Assembly (NCBI GenBank): GCA_003952965.2
Contig: CM025851.1
Coordinates: 33,167,440 to 33,231,439, forward strand
Length of the DNA stretch: 64,000 nucleotides
Reading direction: 5' to 3'
DNA from: Morella rubra
Lineage: Eukaryota > Streptophyta > Magnoliopsida > Fagales > Myricaceae
This document shows, in pieces, positions 38,276-50,775 of the stretch. Position 1 is the first letter of the stretch. Each line of letters begins with the position of its first letter. The notes below the pieces were generated by a model. The model was not told the DNA's origin. It saw only the letters and a program-made list of their open reading frames with translations, and searched no databases. A program made the position numbers and the translations under genes.

Positions 38276-38541
38276 TCAAACCACTCTAGGTTGCCTCAGT
38301 AGTTAGGATATATGCACTTGAAACTATGTGGGAGAGGCACACGGCCCTAAGTAGTAAGTTCAACTTTCCACAAAGATTAAATCAGTGACTAAAATAAGAC
38401 GTTGAGCTGTGGATTGTCCATGCTTTCTCAAGATTCATTGCAACGTTAAGGTCTTGCAATGCATATAAACTAGACTAAATCTATCCGAGTCTGATGCACA
38501 AAGGGCATCCCTCGAAAAAAAAAAACAAAAAACAAAAAAGC
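38276..38541 (+). mobile_element. tRNA-derived SINE with target-site duplication
   Basis: The head GGTTGCCTCAGTAGTTAGG resembles a tRNA A box, and AAGTTCAACTTTCC about 60 nt on resembles a B box. The element ends in an A-rich tail (38515-38540, AAAACAAAAAACAAAAAAG). A perfect 9-bp duplication CATTACCAA flanks it at 38267-38275 and 38542-38550. Length is about 266 bp. It lies in intergenic DNA. Confidence 0.7.
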
Positions 38542-38550
38542 CATTACCAA

Positions 38551-41500
38551 CCACATTGGATGCATCATGCATGGAAAGCTGCCTCAGCTCAATGTTATGT
38601 TGTTGAATGCGCACGGAGTTTCTTGAAAATGTGGGTGATAATTGATCTGCATGATTTGGATAAAGTTTAATACTGCGTGCGTAAAACAGAGAAAGATCTG
38701 CACTAACTTGACGGATTAAACCGTAACGTGCGAGTTAAGCACACTCTCTCCTTCATTTCCAAGGTTAGACAGGGATTTGTGGTCCATTGGCTCTGAAGCT
38801 ATCACAAAACTTCACCTTATCTTTAAATTTCAAATTCCCCATGTTTTCCTTTTTCTTTTGTTTTTCATGGAGCCACGTGGCACGTAACCTCTGAATTGAG
38901 GAAATATCAAACACAGAAGAAAAAGACATTTTTCCTATCATGCATGCAGGAAAGTCTATTTCAAAGAAAAAGAGGGAATATCTAAGTTGCAACGAGAGAG
39001 ACAGAGAGAGTACTCCCAAAAACCATGACCTCCCCACTTTAAGAATAAAGGTGATGTACTGATCTACATTTGATTCATCAAATATCTACGAAACTTCACA
39101 TTGAGAAAATATGTATAGATCCTACAATTACTTGCCCTTTTTTGGGCTAAAATTAAGGTGCATGCCCTTATAAAATTAAGGATGCTTGTATTTCTCTCCA
39201 TGGAAGTCTTTACCTAAACTTTTTCATATAGTTTCCATTTATTTTAAAATAGAAAAACGGATTTTTTTTATATTTTTTTTTGCAAATCTATTAGGTTGTA
39301 TACTTGTATATGATATTTTTCAACCGTTTTTCTCATACTGATGTCCGTTCATTCCTTAACCAATACAACACGGTAAGTCTCTCCTTTTCCTTTTCTCAGG
39401 TATATCTTTTATGTATTTTAATCTATACGCGCAGATTATATATTCTATATACTTTTTTTAAACAACTATTTATAGTTTCATATGGTGCAATATTAACATA
39501 AAAATGTCCTTGTATTCGACGAGCTAGACTCCATCCAATGATGGAGACAAGCTGGAAGTGTTAAATTATGACCCAAAAGAAGATATTTCCAGAAGCTGGT
39601 TTTAATTTTTTACCCATTGGTGTAAAAAAACTTACTATTAAAATCTAAAGACTCTTTAATGCAATTTGCGGGTTTATCTATGATTTGAAACTGTATATGC
39701 TCATGCACTAGTTATCTACAAACATAATTTGCCCTCAGGACATTATTATTTCCTTTATTTATATTCTTAAATTTTCATTATATTTTAAAGATGTAATTTT
39801 TTTAGAGATGAGATCTTGTAATTTCTTGTTCAAATTGCACGGTATAATTTAGAAAGAGATAGACACAATAAAAATTTCTTTTCAAATAATAATAATTCAC
39901 CTATTATTTTCTCTCTCCTTAATTTATACATGCCATTCTAGTAAAAATTACAAATATATGATGGGTAATGTATTTTCTGCTGATCAGTTTTGCTCCGAGG
40001 GTCATAAGGGGACACTTAAGAGTTGACAAAGTTTTTATCGATAATGAATATGACAGATGAGACCCTTTCCCATGATATCACACTTGGCAATCAACAGGGC
40101 TTACGTGTCACATCCCAACCTTGAACCTCTGGTGTTGGCACATGGACAGATGAGTGAAAAAGTTACATATAATTACAGTTGTGCTGCAATCATGATAGCC
40201 ATGCATAGACCGACTATGTAGATGTTGATCTTTTCTTTTTATTTTTCTAATTTAAGTATATGTTGATCGATAATAAATAGAACATGTAAGACCTTCTTAC
40301 CCGCTATCTCGATCAGTGACCTACTGGCATTGAGGAAAAAACTGCACTTTTGACAGGAAAGAATCAAGAAATGGAAAAAAAAAAATCAAATCAAAACAAA
40401 ACAAAACAAAAAGAAAGAATAAGTTTAGGATAAGTAGAAAGTGATTTGGGAGATCAACACGTCACCACAAACTCCCCAATTGTATAGTATTGTAACAAGT
40501 TGAAAATATAATAAATTGCAACAAGAAGATCAAAATTGTACTTCGCGAAATTTTAAAAAAAAAAAAAAAAAAAAAAAACATAAAAAAATAAAAGGTGCTT
40601 TGGTGAATTCCATAGGATAGACACTGGAAAAGTCCACTTTCTTGTTCATTTAATGATAACAAACATGATCATCTCTCTCGCGCAAGTTTGGTTCTATAAT
40701 CATTGAGGCCTTATTTGGGATTAGGATTGAACTCAAGCTTTAAGATTTAAGTTCTGCTTTAAATCTCTCGCATTTAGATGTGTTAAGATTGAAAGCGCAA
40801 ACATCTCATACTTGTCAACGTCTACCCTACTTTGCATGAATTGAAGTCAAACATCGAATTAAAAAATTAAAAAACATTCTTGTTTCTTATTTTTCCAACT
40901 GTTACTACGCTTCACCACTGTCTGATTGACACAACATGTAAGATCCTACACATTTAAATGTCGTCAAATTAAAGTAATTTTTTATAACATGAACTTAGAA
41001 TGAGGTCCATCTAGAGTTACTTTTTATAACATGGACCCTAAAATAGAGTCCACCTTCTAATTGACACACTTATTTTAAATACTGCAAATAAAAAGAAAGT
41101 AATTATTAGATTCTTACATTATCCAATCTCAAGAATCACAAATTCGGTACAAAGCCTCACGAAACTCTCTCAATTTCCATCTCAATCTCAATACCGATCC
41201 CATGCAAGGCTTGAGATTTTTAAGGTTAGCAGCTCAATACCGAAGCTTGATAAATCCTTAGAATCTGCAAATGCATGAGGGGAAACCAAAATTTGGATGC
41301 CAAAATTTTGGCCACTCTAAAATTTTGACATAATAAAATAATTATAATATATCTCTCTCTATCAAATAATATAATAATATAAAAAAATTCATTCAAATAT
41401 CTTCTCTTTATTTTTTCTCAAACTCTAATACCCAAAATTTTAACCACCCAAATTTTTGGCACACAATCATTCTGATCGGCTCAGCAAAATATAAGTGGGT

Positions 41501-41650
41501 TATACATGATAAACAAAAAGCACATATAACAACGCAACTTGCAGCAGCAAAACAGAGAATGCCTTTAATCGGGGAGAAATTTCAATTTCGTTCCTCCGTG
41601 AGGTTAAATTAAATATACTCAGTTTTTACAAAAGAAAAATCTCTGGGGCG
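38551..41650. other. Intergenic region, no gene recognised
   Basis: AT-rich DNA with an A-run (about 40554-40578) and MITE-like debris with complementary AAAATTTTGG blocks at about 41280-41470. The last bases before 41651 should be the SOL1-like 3' UTR. No conserved open frame seen. Confidence 0.45.
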
Positions 41651-43860
41651 TTATACCACCACCGGCCTTTTCGGCCCTACTAATTGTTTCTGTTTTGACA
41701 GGTTATTTTTTATCCTCCCTCGAAATAAAAAGCAAAGAAACCCTACAATAACGAACAAAAAAAGACTGACTTCCAGATGGCCCAGCCCGCTCATATAGCC
41801 ACAATCACATTCACAGCCACTTCGTAGTAGATTGCCCTTCAGTGTGACTTCTGGATCAAGAACAAAATCCAATGTCGTTCCAGCTTCTCCCAACCAGATA
41901 GATGTGCTCTTCGATTTGTAGCCAGGCATAGAGGCCACAACTGCAGTTAACATATCAAGACCAGAAACTTTAAAATCGGCTATATTCAAATATTGTTACT
42001 TATAGGGTTGCCTGTTCGCTATGGGTTGGTCCAAAAGCAAATAGTTAAGATGCTAGAGGTCTTTGTCCTCTTATGGTTAAGAGAAATTCCTTTATATTTT
42101 CTCTGTCTTCCCCCCCCCTCCCCCCCCCCCCCCCCCTTTTTTCCCTCCACTCTTACCCCAGGCAAACAAGATAAAAACCACAGAAAAAAGCCAACCAATA
42201 CACTCAAGTACTCAACAGAAGCCCCCTTATCTGTACCTCCATATCCTCCCACTTGATACACATAATTAAAAATCCGTTTTGGTAGGCGAAACTCTTTGAT
42301 ACTTCACAAGTTTCTATGTGATTCCTTAAATTTTGAAAAATATGAGACACCAAAAAGGAATTTTAAATCATATGCTTAAAATATAATACCTTCCAATTTT
42401 CCTGCTGGGGCAAGCAAGCGATGGTAATCAGCAAAGGTTCTACCTGCTTTGACCTGTCAATAAGGTTTAAGACACCAAAGTGCATGTTATGAAAGGGAAG
42501 AACTCAACTCCCTTTGTCAAGTAAGGGACAAAAGCTCAGCAGTGGGCTGACCAAAAGGTTAAAAATGTGCAAGAGTTTAGAAAAAACAGTCCTTCGCAAT
42601 TCATGGTTAACTCAGTGACAAATCAAAACTGGTGTAAGTAAATATGCATGGATGTGGTTGGGAAAGAAAAACATGCAATATCTAAAAGTTGCTGAAAAAC
42701 ATGAATTAAAAGAGCAAGCTAGGAATCCATTTGCATCAAAGTACATGCAATAACGAGCTTTATTATCTTGCAGTTCCATATCAAACAAAGGTTTCATTTC
42801 GCAGGCCAAAAAACCTATCATGTTAGTCAGTTGTGACAAGATGCATATCAACAACATCACATCAAAATATGTATCATACCGTCTGATTTATCCCCCTCAC
42901 TGTAATAGAGCCCGGGAGTGGTCTTCCACCGTCTGATGAAAAGATCCTGCCATGTACTCCGGTCTAAAAGCACAAGTCATACAGATAAACAACTTCATGC
43001 ACTGTGTAACCACATATACATATATCATGGAATGTGTGCCATCCTTAATTATTTTGTCACATAGTGTTGGACAGAAACAGCAAGGAAAAAATTAGGTCCA
43101 TCTTATGACTTTAGATGAGAAAAAGTTAGCAGTCAACTGCATAAATACCTTCACAAGGCTTGCAACAAGATTTAGCATGCTGATTTTGTTGTATTCCCAG
43201 AGAGTAGGAAGCTGCATGGTAATATAGAGGTAAATAAGTGAACATACTATCAATCACAATAAGACAAGAAAAAGAAAACGAGAAGTAAAAGTCACTCAAG
43301 TCAGTCAATTATCAAAAGCCATCTGCTTTAACCATATGATAGGACACTTTAAGTCTTCAACTATGCCGTGGTTTGTGGTGGGGGGGATGGGGGAGGTAGG
43401 AGGAAGAGAGAAATTTAAGTATGACAATAACAGTAATAGAAAATTAGAAACTACTAGCTACAAGGATATAGAACCAACTGCATAAGAAAATACTTGTATA
43501 GCTTTTTTTTTCTCTCCTTTAGGCTGTGACAAAATGCACTTTGACCAGGGCATTACATGCTCCTCACTTTGAATCTGACTTCGAAATGTAGATAGAAAAG
43601 CAACAATACCTACTTATTATTTGTAAATTCAGACCTAAAGGGTAAAAAATTGGTCCTACTCCTCGAAACTAAATTATAACAGTAGCGTAATTGACATGAA
43701 TCTTCATTGTTTGAGTTATTAATTTCAAATTCACATTCTAGCATAAATTCAGCAATAACAAATACCCAAAAGAAGAAAGGAGAAGAAAGGATTTTCCACA
43801 GAACCATTAAAAGTAACATGAAAGATTAATGTAAGGAGAATGGTACTAAGAATACAGAAA

Positions 43861-43892
<32 letters not shown>

Positions 43893-45321
43893 AACTGATG
43901 TCTAACCTCATTAGCACTAGGCCATTTGTTATTACTGATCTCCAAGGTCAATTCAAAACAGCCACCATGTATATAGTTCCAGTCTTGCATGCCACCATAT
44001 ACTGGGTACCTGCAGCAAATATCTTGTGAAATAACTGCAGACATTACATTTGAGGAAAAGAGAAAAACAATTTTTCTGACAAGTTGATAACTCAGATGAC
44101 TACATAAACAGAAGTTAAAAATGCTTTGGAAAATTGGCATATTTGCTTCTTTAATTAAAACTTCATCAGCATTACTTTTATAACGCCATACCAAGATGCT
44201 CCATTTGTTATTCCTCCTTGAAATTCCGTGCTCAAAGACATGTTATAGTGAGAGCGACTATATACACTTGCCATGAACCGGAATGTTTCATCGTCAGGAC
44301 ATCCAAAGTAAGTGGTTCTGAAATTCATCCAAATCAAAAGGAAAAGAAAAGTGCATGAAAAAGAGTCAGCAGTGTACAAAGAGAATGTATTCTCAGATAA
44401 CAATTAGAAACTTGATTTTGTTGGACGTCCTTTTATATAGTCCACAAACCAAAGGCATGTGAACAGGAATTCATAAAAGTACAATACCAATGCTCTGACA
44501 CCTGTTATTTAGGTTGCCATAAACCGTATGAGACCAGAAAAAACATTGGCTAAACCAAAATTCACTTCAAATGAGTGGCAAAAAACCCCTTTTCCATCCC
44601 ATAAAAGTAGGTAATAGCAAAAAGACCTCACATACAGCAAACATAGTTGAACCCAAATCACAGCCATGATGAGGAACATTTGGAAGTCAGAAGCAATGGC
44701 ATACACAAGTTACAAATAAAACATACAAGGAAACAGACACAGAAAACTCTTCAATACAAAGTCAAAAGATATTTATGCAGGTTAAATTGACAATAAGCTG
44801 GATAGGTTCCACAAAGCAACTCTAAATCTTCGTAGGCAAACAGTCCATAAAATGATAAGATTATGACCTTATATAGAATAAGAGCACCAGTGAAGTGAAA
44901 GGATGAAACAGGGAAGCAATAAAGCAGAGAGCAATTTCAAGTTAAAATGCACATGTAATCCATTGGTCAACTGGATCATGTTCATAAAATCATCACCTTT
45001 TATCCTGAGTGCCATCCCATGGATAATTTGCAACAAGTGCACCCTGTGAACAAAAGAAGACACAAATCAGAATTTATATATCTTCATTATGTGTGAGTAC
45101 TTCTTAACAGGCAAAAAAGCTGCAGCAAGTTATCAAGCCCCATGAGGCACAACTTTCAATTTTGGGAGTTGCTAGAATTGAACAAGTGAACCCAGTTATG
45201 AAAAAATAAGTGGATTTAATTGCTGGAAAAAATATGCAAGTTCTACAATCAGAGACATTACAGAAACGCTAGGAGTTCTCGTCTTTTCTTTTCTGGAAAT
45301 TTTCAAGATATCTATTATATG

Positions 45322-45357
<36 letters not shown>

Positions 45358-48300
45358 AAAGAAGAAAGAAAGAACTACAGATTTGAGAAACTGAGACGCA
45401 TGCATGCAAAACGGATAGGATGTGAAGAGTTAGATAGTTAAGTCATCAGTGATGTGGTGTTTCCACCCTGTTTGCACAGCCTAAATCTACAATAATTTCT
45501 GTAAATACAGGACAGTAAGGTTTTGCTCATCTCTAATAATAGAAAGAGGAGACGAAGGAGGATGGGAAGAGGTAGCTCCTTCACCTAATAAAGATTCTAC
45601 CTTTTCTGAAAAGGAGGGGGGCAAAAAAGAAAGAAAGAAAGAAGGAATCCTACTTTTCACGATAAATGTACAACAATTTGGCCAACAGTCTTTAGTATCT
45701 ATTTCTCCAGGCTAGGGTAGTACGTTAACATTTAATATAAAATCAACAACATCAAGAAAGTATGTGTAAATGGCAATAGAATGGATATGGTTCTACTGAG
45801 GCTCATAGCATGAAAAATCGCAAAGTGTTACCCCATGCAAACTGGCAGATGCCGTGAAATGCATCTGTCTCAACCAATTCATAATTGCTCTGGTTTCAGG
45901 TTGCCGCTCGTTCACATCATCATTGATAGGAAAGAACTGTGATGGTATGCAAGTAATGGCTTACATCATTAGAACATACAATTATGACAATGAAAAGAAA
46001 AAGGCATTTTTTTTTCAAACTATAATACTGAAAAGATGATTTTGAGCGTATTACCATTTGGTCATATGCACATACAATCTCAATTCAGTTTTGACCAAAC
46101 AATACGTTTTCTAGGTACCAGTCCTCCTTACATCAGATATTTGCAACAGAATATAAATATGAAATTTCAATTCTGACAACAAAAGGCTAGCGTTAACCGA
46201 CAGTTTCCAACTTCAATACCTCCTTGATATTCTTGATGAGAGAAAACTCATGTTCATAGCTCAAGTGCACTCTCTGCCTTAAAGTCTTTCATGCTTTATT
46301 TCAATTTCAAACCCTCCATAATTCTCAAAACTGCCACTATTAACAGAGATGCCCAAAATCCAAAGCCCTTCAAGCAACCTAATTTAATCACAGAACCATA
46401 ATTTCTAGACTAAGGGGTTTTCCTACATCGACTACCCTTATTTAAGTAGTATCTTATTGTCATCAAATTGAAATGACATCAGCAGATACATGATAACCTA
46501 ACAAACACTTTTGGCATTTCATTCGCCATTGCAAGATTTTCTCCTTAATTCCTGTTATCAAAACCTACAATGAAACCTACAAGTTAGGATTTGAATTTCA
46601 ACTTGGAAAAGATGGAATATAAAAAATTTAATTAGGAGAATACCTGATCGGGAAAATCACGATTTAGATCAACGTTGTTTGCATTTCCACGCCTCCTAAG
46701 TGAAAAACCATCAGGATTCATGGAAGGAAGTAGGTGAAGGTGAACGTTCTCTACAATTGATGTAGCCTGACAAAAACAATGGACGTTTCAAGTAAATTGA
46801 ATGTTCTAGGAAAAAAAATTGGTCATGGAACTATAGAAGTGTCAATATCAAAATTAAAAACCAAACAAAATCATGCAAGTGTAGTGTACATCAACACTAA
46901 TGCCTATAGGCAATGATTCTACATTGTTGTGTTAAAAGAACCAATGAGACTAATACACAAATTAGAAAGAAATCAAAGGAAATAATAACAGTTACATGTA
47001 ATAAAGAGAAAAGAAAAGTACCAAGGGATCCTTCAGATGATTATCACATATCCAATTTGCAAGAAACAATAATATCTCACGGCCCACCGGTTCATCTCCA
47101 TGCACATTACCAATGTACTGCAACATCAAGGAAACCGGTCCAAGTTTCTCAGGCTAGCATTTACAGGTTCCACCGAACAGTAGCTAATATGTTACATTTG
47201 AAAGGAAGAAGTACGAAAATAATTTCAACTTAAGGAACATGTCAATTCATGCAAAAATATCAAAAGGTAAGACCATATCTAAGAAGTCCCCAAAGACCCC
47301 ACTTTAGTGGGACCAGCACCATTATTAAGCTTATCTTACATCTCCACTCTATCAAAAGCTTTAGCATTCATTTGCCTTTCCATTGTTCCTTTAAGAAAGA
47401 AACTGGGCATGATTTGTGACAAAAATTCATCTCCAACAAAGTAAACATAAATTATCCCCTCTACTTGCAAAAAAAATGGTCAACCACAGCAAAAATCTTA
47501 GGCAAAGTTCCCATTGCACGTATTCCAGTGGATATAAAAAATTGTGCGATTCATATTGATGAAATTTTTCAATATCATATAAATACTTTGCTGAGAAAAA
47601 AATTTAAGTCTTCACCAAGTGGCAAAAAAATGAGTTGAAGCTTGGCTTATGTAGACTAGCTCACTTGGGTCGCCAATCAAGCAGTAACTCATTCTTATTT
47701 TTGCACAAAAATAATAAATAACATAATTTGTCTACCTCACTCCGTCAGTTCTTATTTAAGCATTCATAAAATTTCCAGGCAATACAAGCACATTTTATAA
47801 TTAATCTTTTCTCTTTGGCTTTCTTTTGGTACATTATGTCACTGCTGCACCAAATTCAAGCTAAAGCAGGGAATGAGCAACAGGTTGAAACATTTACTGT
47901 ATGTGAAAAGCAGACAAAAAAAAAAAACCAATATTAGGCCTGCAAATCATCTCAAAATTTTTTTTTTTTTTTTGATAACGTGGAAATCCCCCAAAGCCGG
48001 ACCCGTTTGGCCCAACCCTGAAGTACAAACTACGGCCCATTGGACCGACCCCACAACCCAAGGAGCAGATAAGTCAAGAACTCACCCAGCAGCAGGAAAA
48101 TCCATCCCACACCCTTGAGACTCGAACTTGGTACGTCGAGCCCCAAGGAAGATGTCCCTCCTAACCACTGAGCTATCGCCCTTGGGGGTAAAACCATCTC
48201 AAAATTATTGCCACACATATGATGCCAATAGATCAAGAAGAAACAAGAGTGCTGCAATAAATTTACAAATAAAGATAGACTGTGCTCAGGTGCCTGTGTA

Positions 48301-49364
48301 AATAATAGATCAATCACCTTAAATGCAGGTTCAGCCTCTTCCTTCCCAGGCTTGTCAGAAATTTCTATCACCCACTACAAGCAATGAAACCGATGAATAC
48401 CATTCAACTTAAAGAACATTAACAATGGGCTTAAAAGAAGAGAAAACTAAAACAAACAGAAATTACCAGGGGAAAGCCAGTCACACTCTTCCCAATACTG
48501 ATTACCCATTCCAAAAATCCCTCAAAGAGAGAAACAGATAACAAGTCAGCAACATTGCTACAGCGAGCGCTAAAACCAAAAATTATGTCTACTTTGGTTA
48601 CTTGATTTGAAGAAAACTATTTCTTACAAATATGGCCAGCTCAATTGACTTACAAGCACAAAGAGTAAAATCTTAGTCCAGTAGCCGTTTGATAAAAAAC
48701 TGAGAAAGAAAAAGAAAAAAAGTACAAGTGTTAGGAATCACCTGTATATCCTAGAAATGTTACTACATCTTTGCCCGAAGGCCTTAATGGCCTTCTCGAG
48801 ATCAGCATTAGTCATGTAACCTTGAGCAACATCAACGCTATGAAACAAATCGGCTATGTTAGTTTGGAAATAAAATTCAAGAGACTACCCAAATATAGGC
48901 CGATTTGAGGCGTTTTTTTGTTTTCTTTTTTCTGGTAAAAAAGCAAAGTATCAGTAACAAGTACCGGAGATGAGAACGGTTCTCCCCGAACAAGTGCCGT
49001 GCAGAACCCGCATAACTACCATCCTCAAAGCCTCCTAAAATTCGAGGTGTAGTTACAATCACAGCATATTTCAATTCCCAGAAAAAGCAAATAGTCCATA
49101 ACGGTCGTAAGTAATCATCCAAGTTCAAGATTGTAACTTCGAAAGTTAACAGTTGGGATCTTGTTTCCGTTGTTGCTCTCATTTCCTATGCTAAAAGGAA
49201 TTGAAGAGCGCAACTGAAATTAGACCGACCTTGAGAGTTCCAGCTTATCTTTAAAACTTTCCGGAAAGTCAGGACCAACTAAGAATCTGAGATTCATACT
49301 ATCCGTTTCTTTTCTGATCTTTTCTAAACTTTCCCAGCAATCAACAAAAGCAAACACATACGTC

Positions 49365-49418
<54 letters not shown>

Positions 49419-49515
49419 AAGGAAGAGAGGCGCGTTGGCCGCCTCTGGCAAAGGTAGGATGAAGACAAGAGGAAAAAATGAGAGAAAGGAGGAGTAGAGA
49501 GAAGCGAAGCTCCAT
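41651..49515 (-). CDS. SOL1: Membrane zinc carboxypeptidase, SOL1-like (M14, carboxypeptidase D type)
   Basis: Fifteen exons: 49515-49416, 49034-48965, 48837-48742, 48497-48467, 48374-48318, 47117-47022, 46766-46644, 45936-45832, 45043-44997, 44317-44192, 44009-43907, 43211-43149, 42963-42880, 42453-42390 and 41940-41651 (TAA), giving 484 aa. Seen: signal peptide MELRFSLLLLSLIFSSC; zinc ligands HGDE (His124, Glu127) and His225 (ASASLHGG); substrate-binding NPDGF and NVDLNRDFP (Asn185, Arg186); catalytic Glu in FELTLEIS (Glu307). After the catalytic domain comes a transthyretin-like domain (about 340-430), then a membrane segment (about 446-461) and a basic cytoplasmic tail. It removes C-terminal basic residues from peptides in the secretory/endosomal lumen. 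Arabidopsis SOL1 (At1g71696) trims the CLE19 precursor; that target is inference here. Intron 5 holds a SINE, intron 14 a long C-tract. Confidence 0.94.
42110..42143. repeat. Long C-rich homopolymer tract in SOL1 intron 14
   Basis: Nearly pure C (9 C, T, then about 17 C) followed by T-runs. As G-runs on the transcribed strand it could form a G-quadruplex. Length is likely unreliable in assembly. Confidence 0.8.
43858..43884. repeat. Poly(A) run in SOL1 intron 11
   Basis: An uninterrupted run of about 27 A on the plus strand, between SOL1 exons 11 and 12. No element body was recognised beside it. Confidence 0.8.
45328..45355. repeat. (GA)n microsatellite in SOL1 intron 8
   Basis: About 14 GA dinucleotides between SOL1 exons 8 and 9. 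Confidence 0.85.
47960..48194 (-). mobile_element. tRNA-derived SINE in SOL1 intron 5
   Basis: Read on the minus strand, the 5' part (near 48185) has a perfect A box TAGCTCAGTGG within GATAGCTCAGTGGTTAGG. A perfect B box GTTCGAGTC lies about 45 nt downstream, giving an internal Pol III promoter. The body is GC-rich and ends in a 15-nt A-tail (47960-47973). A perfect 12-bp duplication CATCTCAAAATT flanks it at 47948-47959 and 48195-48206. Length is about 235 bp, same orientation as SOL1. The well-kept boxes and duplication suggest a fairly young copy. Confidence 0.92.
49368..49413. repeat. (TA)n(GA)n microsatellite at the SOL1 exon 1 donor
   Basis: On the minus strand, SOL1 exon 1 ends CAG and the intron begins GTCTCTCTCTC, so the 5' splice site is the edge of a roughly 15-unit (TC)n run followed by (TA)n. 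The donor lacks the usual A/G at intron position +3. Confidence 0.85.
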
Positions 49516-50775
49516 TCCCGCAATTATGGTGTTGAAAGTACGGAATACTCTTACAGATTAATCTACAGAGTACAGACCACCGGTTCTGGTACATGTCCGG
49601 ACTTATTTGTATATGTCTTTCTTGTTCGTTCTGATTTATATGCAAGTGTGTAACAGTAGCGGAGAGAGAGAGAGCTTGGGAGCGAGGAAGATGCCGCCGC
49701 ACCTGATCTCATCACGTGAGAAGTTCACAGCTCCGAAATGGCGACGCCGAAAGCCCGTATCGGGTCTGGACGTAGGGTGGACGTGTACCGTGGTTGGGCC
49801 ATCCCCAACCAATTGCTTGGGCAATATTTATTTTTCCTTTCCCAAATGTTGTATTATTATTATTATTATTATTATTCTACACAGCCGGTCCCCGTGTGAT
49901 TTGTATTGATGACATTGAATCTTTTAAGTTAAATTTATTTATTATATATATAAAAAAAAACAAGAACAAAACATCTGTCCAATCATGCACAACACTCTTT
50001 TTACAAAAGAGATGCTGATCACCTTAAATGCAAACCTAACATTAAAGGTTTGGATCTTAATTTTTGAATTAGAGTGATATATGAATCAATAATAGCTACT
50101 TCAATATTCATCAGTTTCAAAAAAATATATATATATATATATTTTAACTTTTTCTGATGGTAAATATCAACTTGGTTAGAGAGCAAAGACAAATACAAAG
50201 GAGAGATGAGTGGAAAGTGAAAGTGGGTAAGTAGGAGAGACTAATCAAAGACTCTAACATCATTATATATTATTAATTTGAGAAAATCGTACTTTACTTT
50301 ACACCATAGAACTACCATTATTTTGTAATTTACACTCCAAAATAATTTTAATAATCAAATTATAATACACATATAAAATGTAAACTTATGAGTAGTTTTG
50401 GTGCAATGTATTGGGTTTATAGTTTAAGGTATAAATTTCAAAATGTTGGGTGATTTATATAATTGACCCTTCTTTACTCAGAAGGAATCATTAGTTTTAT
50501 TTTATTTGTCCCATTCGCTACCTTTTGAAGTCAATAGTGTTCGTTCAATCTAGAGAAAAGGTCTCGTATTGCTAAAACAAAAAAAACAAGAATTAAAAAA
50601 AAATGGTGTTCTCGGAGATCTCAAGGGGGACCTACGATTATAATTTATAATTGATAACAATAGTCGCTTCAAGAAAAGATCGCGATCCCTCAAAAGTTAA
50701 CCAAAAACGTCTTTTGGAAGATACATGATTTTGAATGAATATAAAAAAGGATGTACCGGGAAAAAAAAAAAATTT
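49516..50775. other. SOL1-like 5' flank and intergenic DNA
   Basis: The first 150-200 bp should be the SOL1 leader and promoter. There is an (ATT)n microsatellite at about 49852-49876 and an (AT)n run at about 50123-50142. No coding exon seen. Confidence 0.45.
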
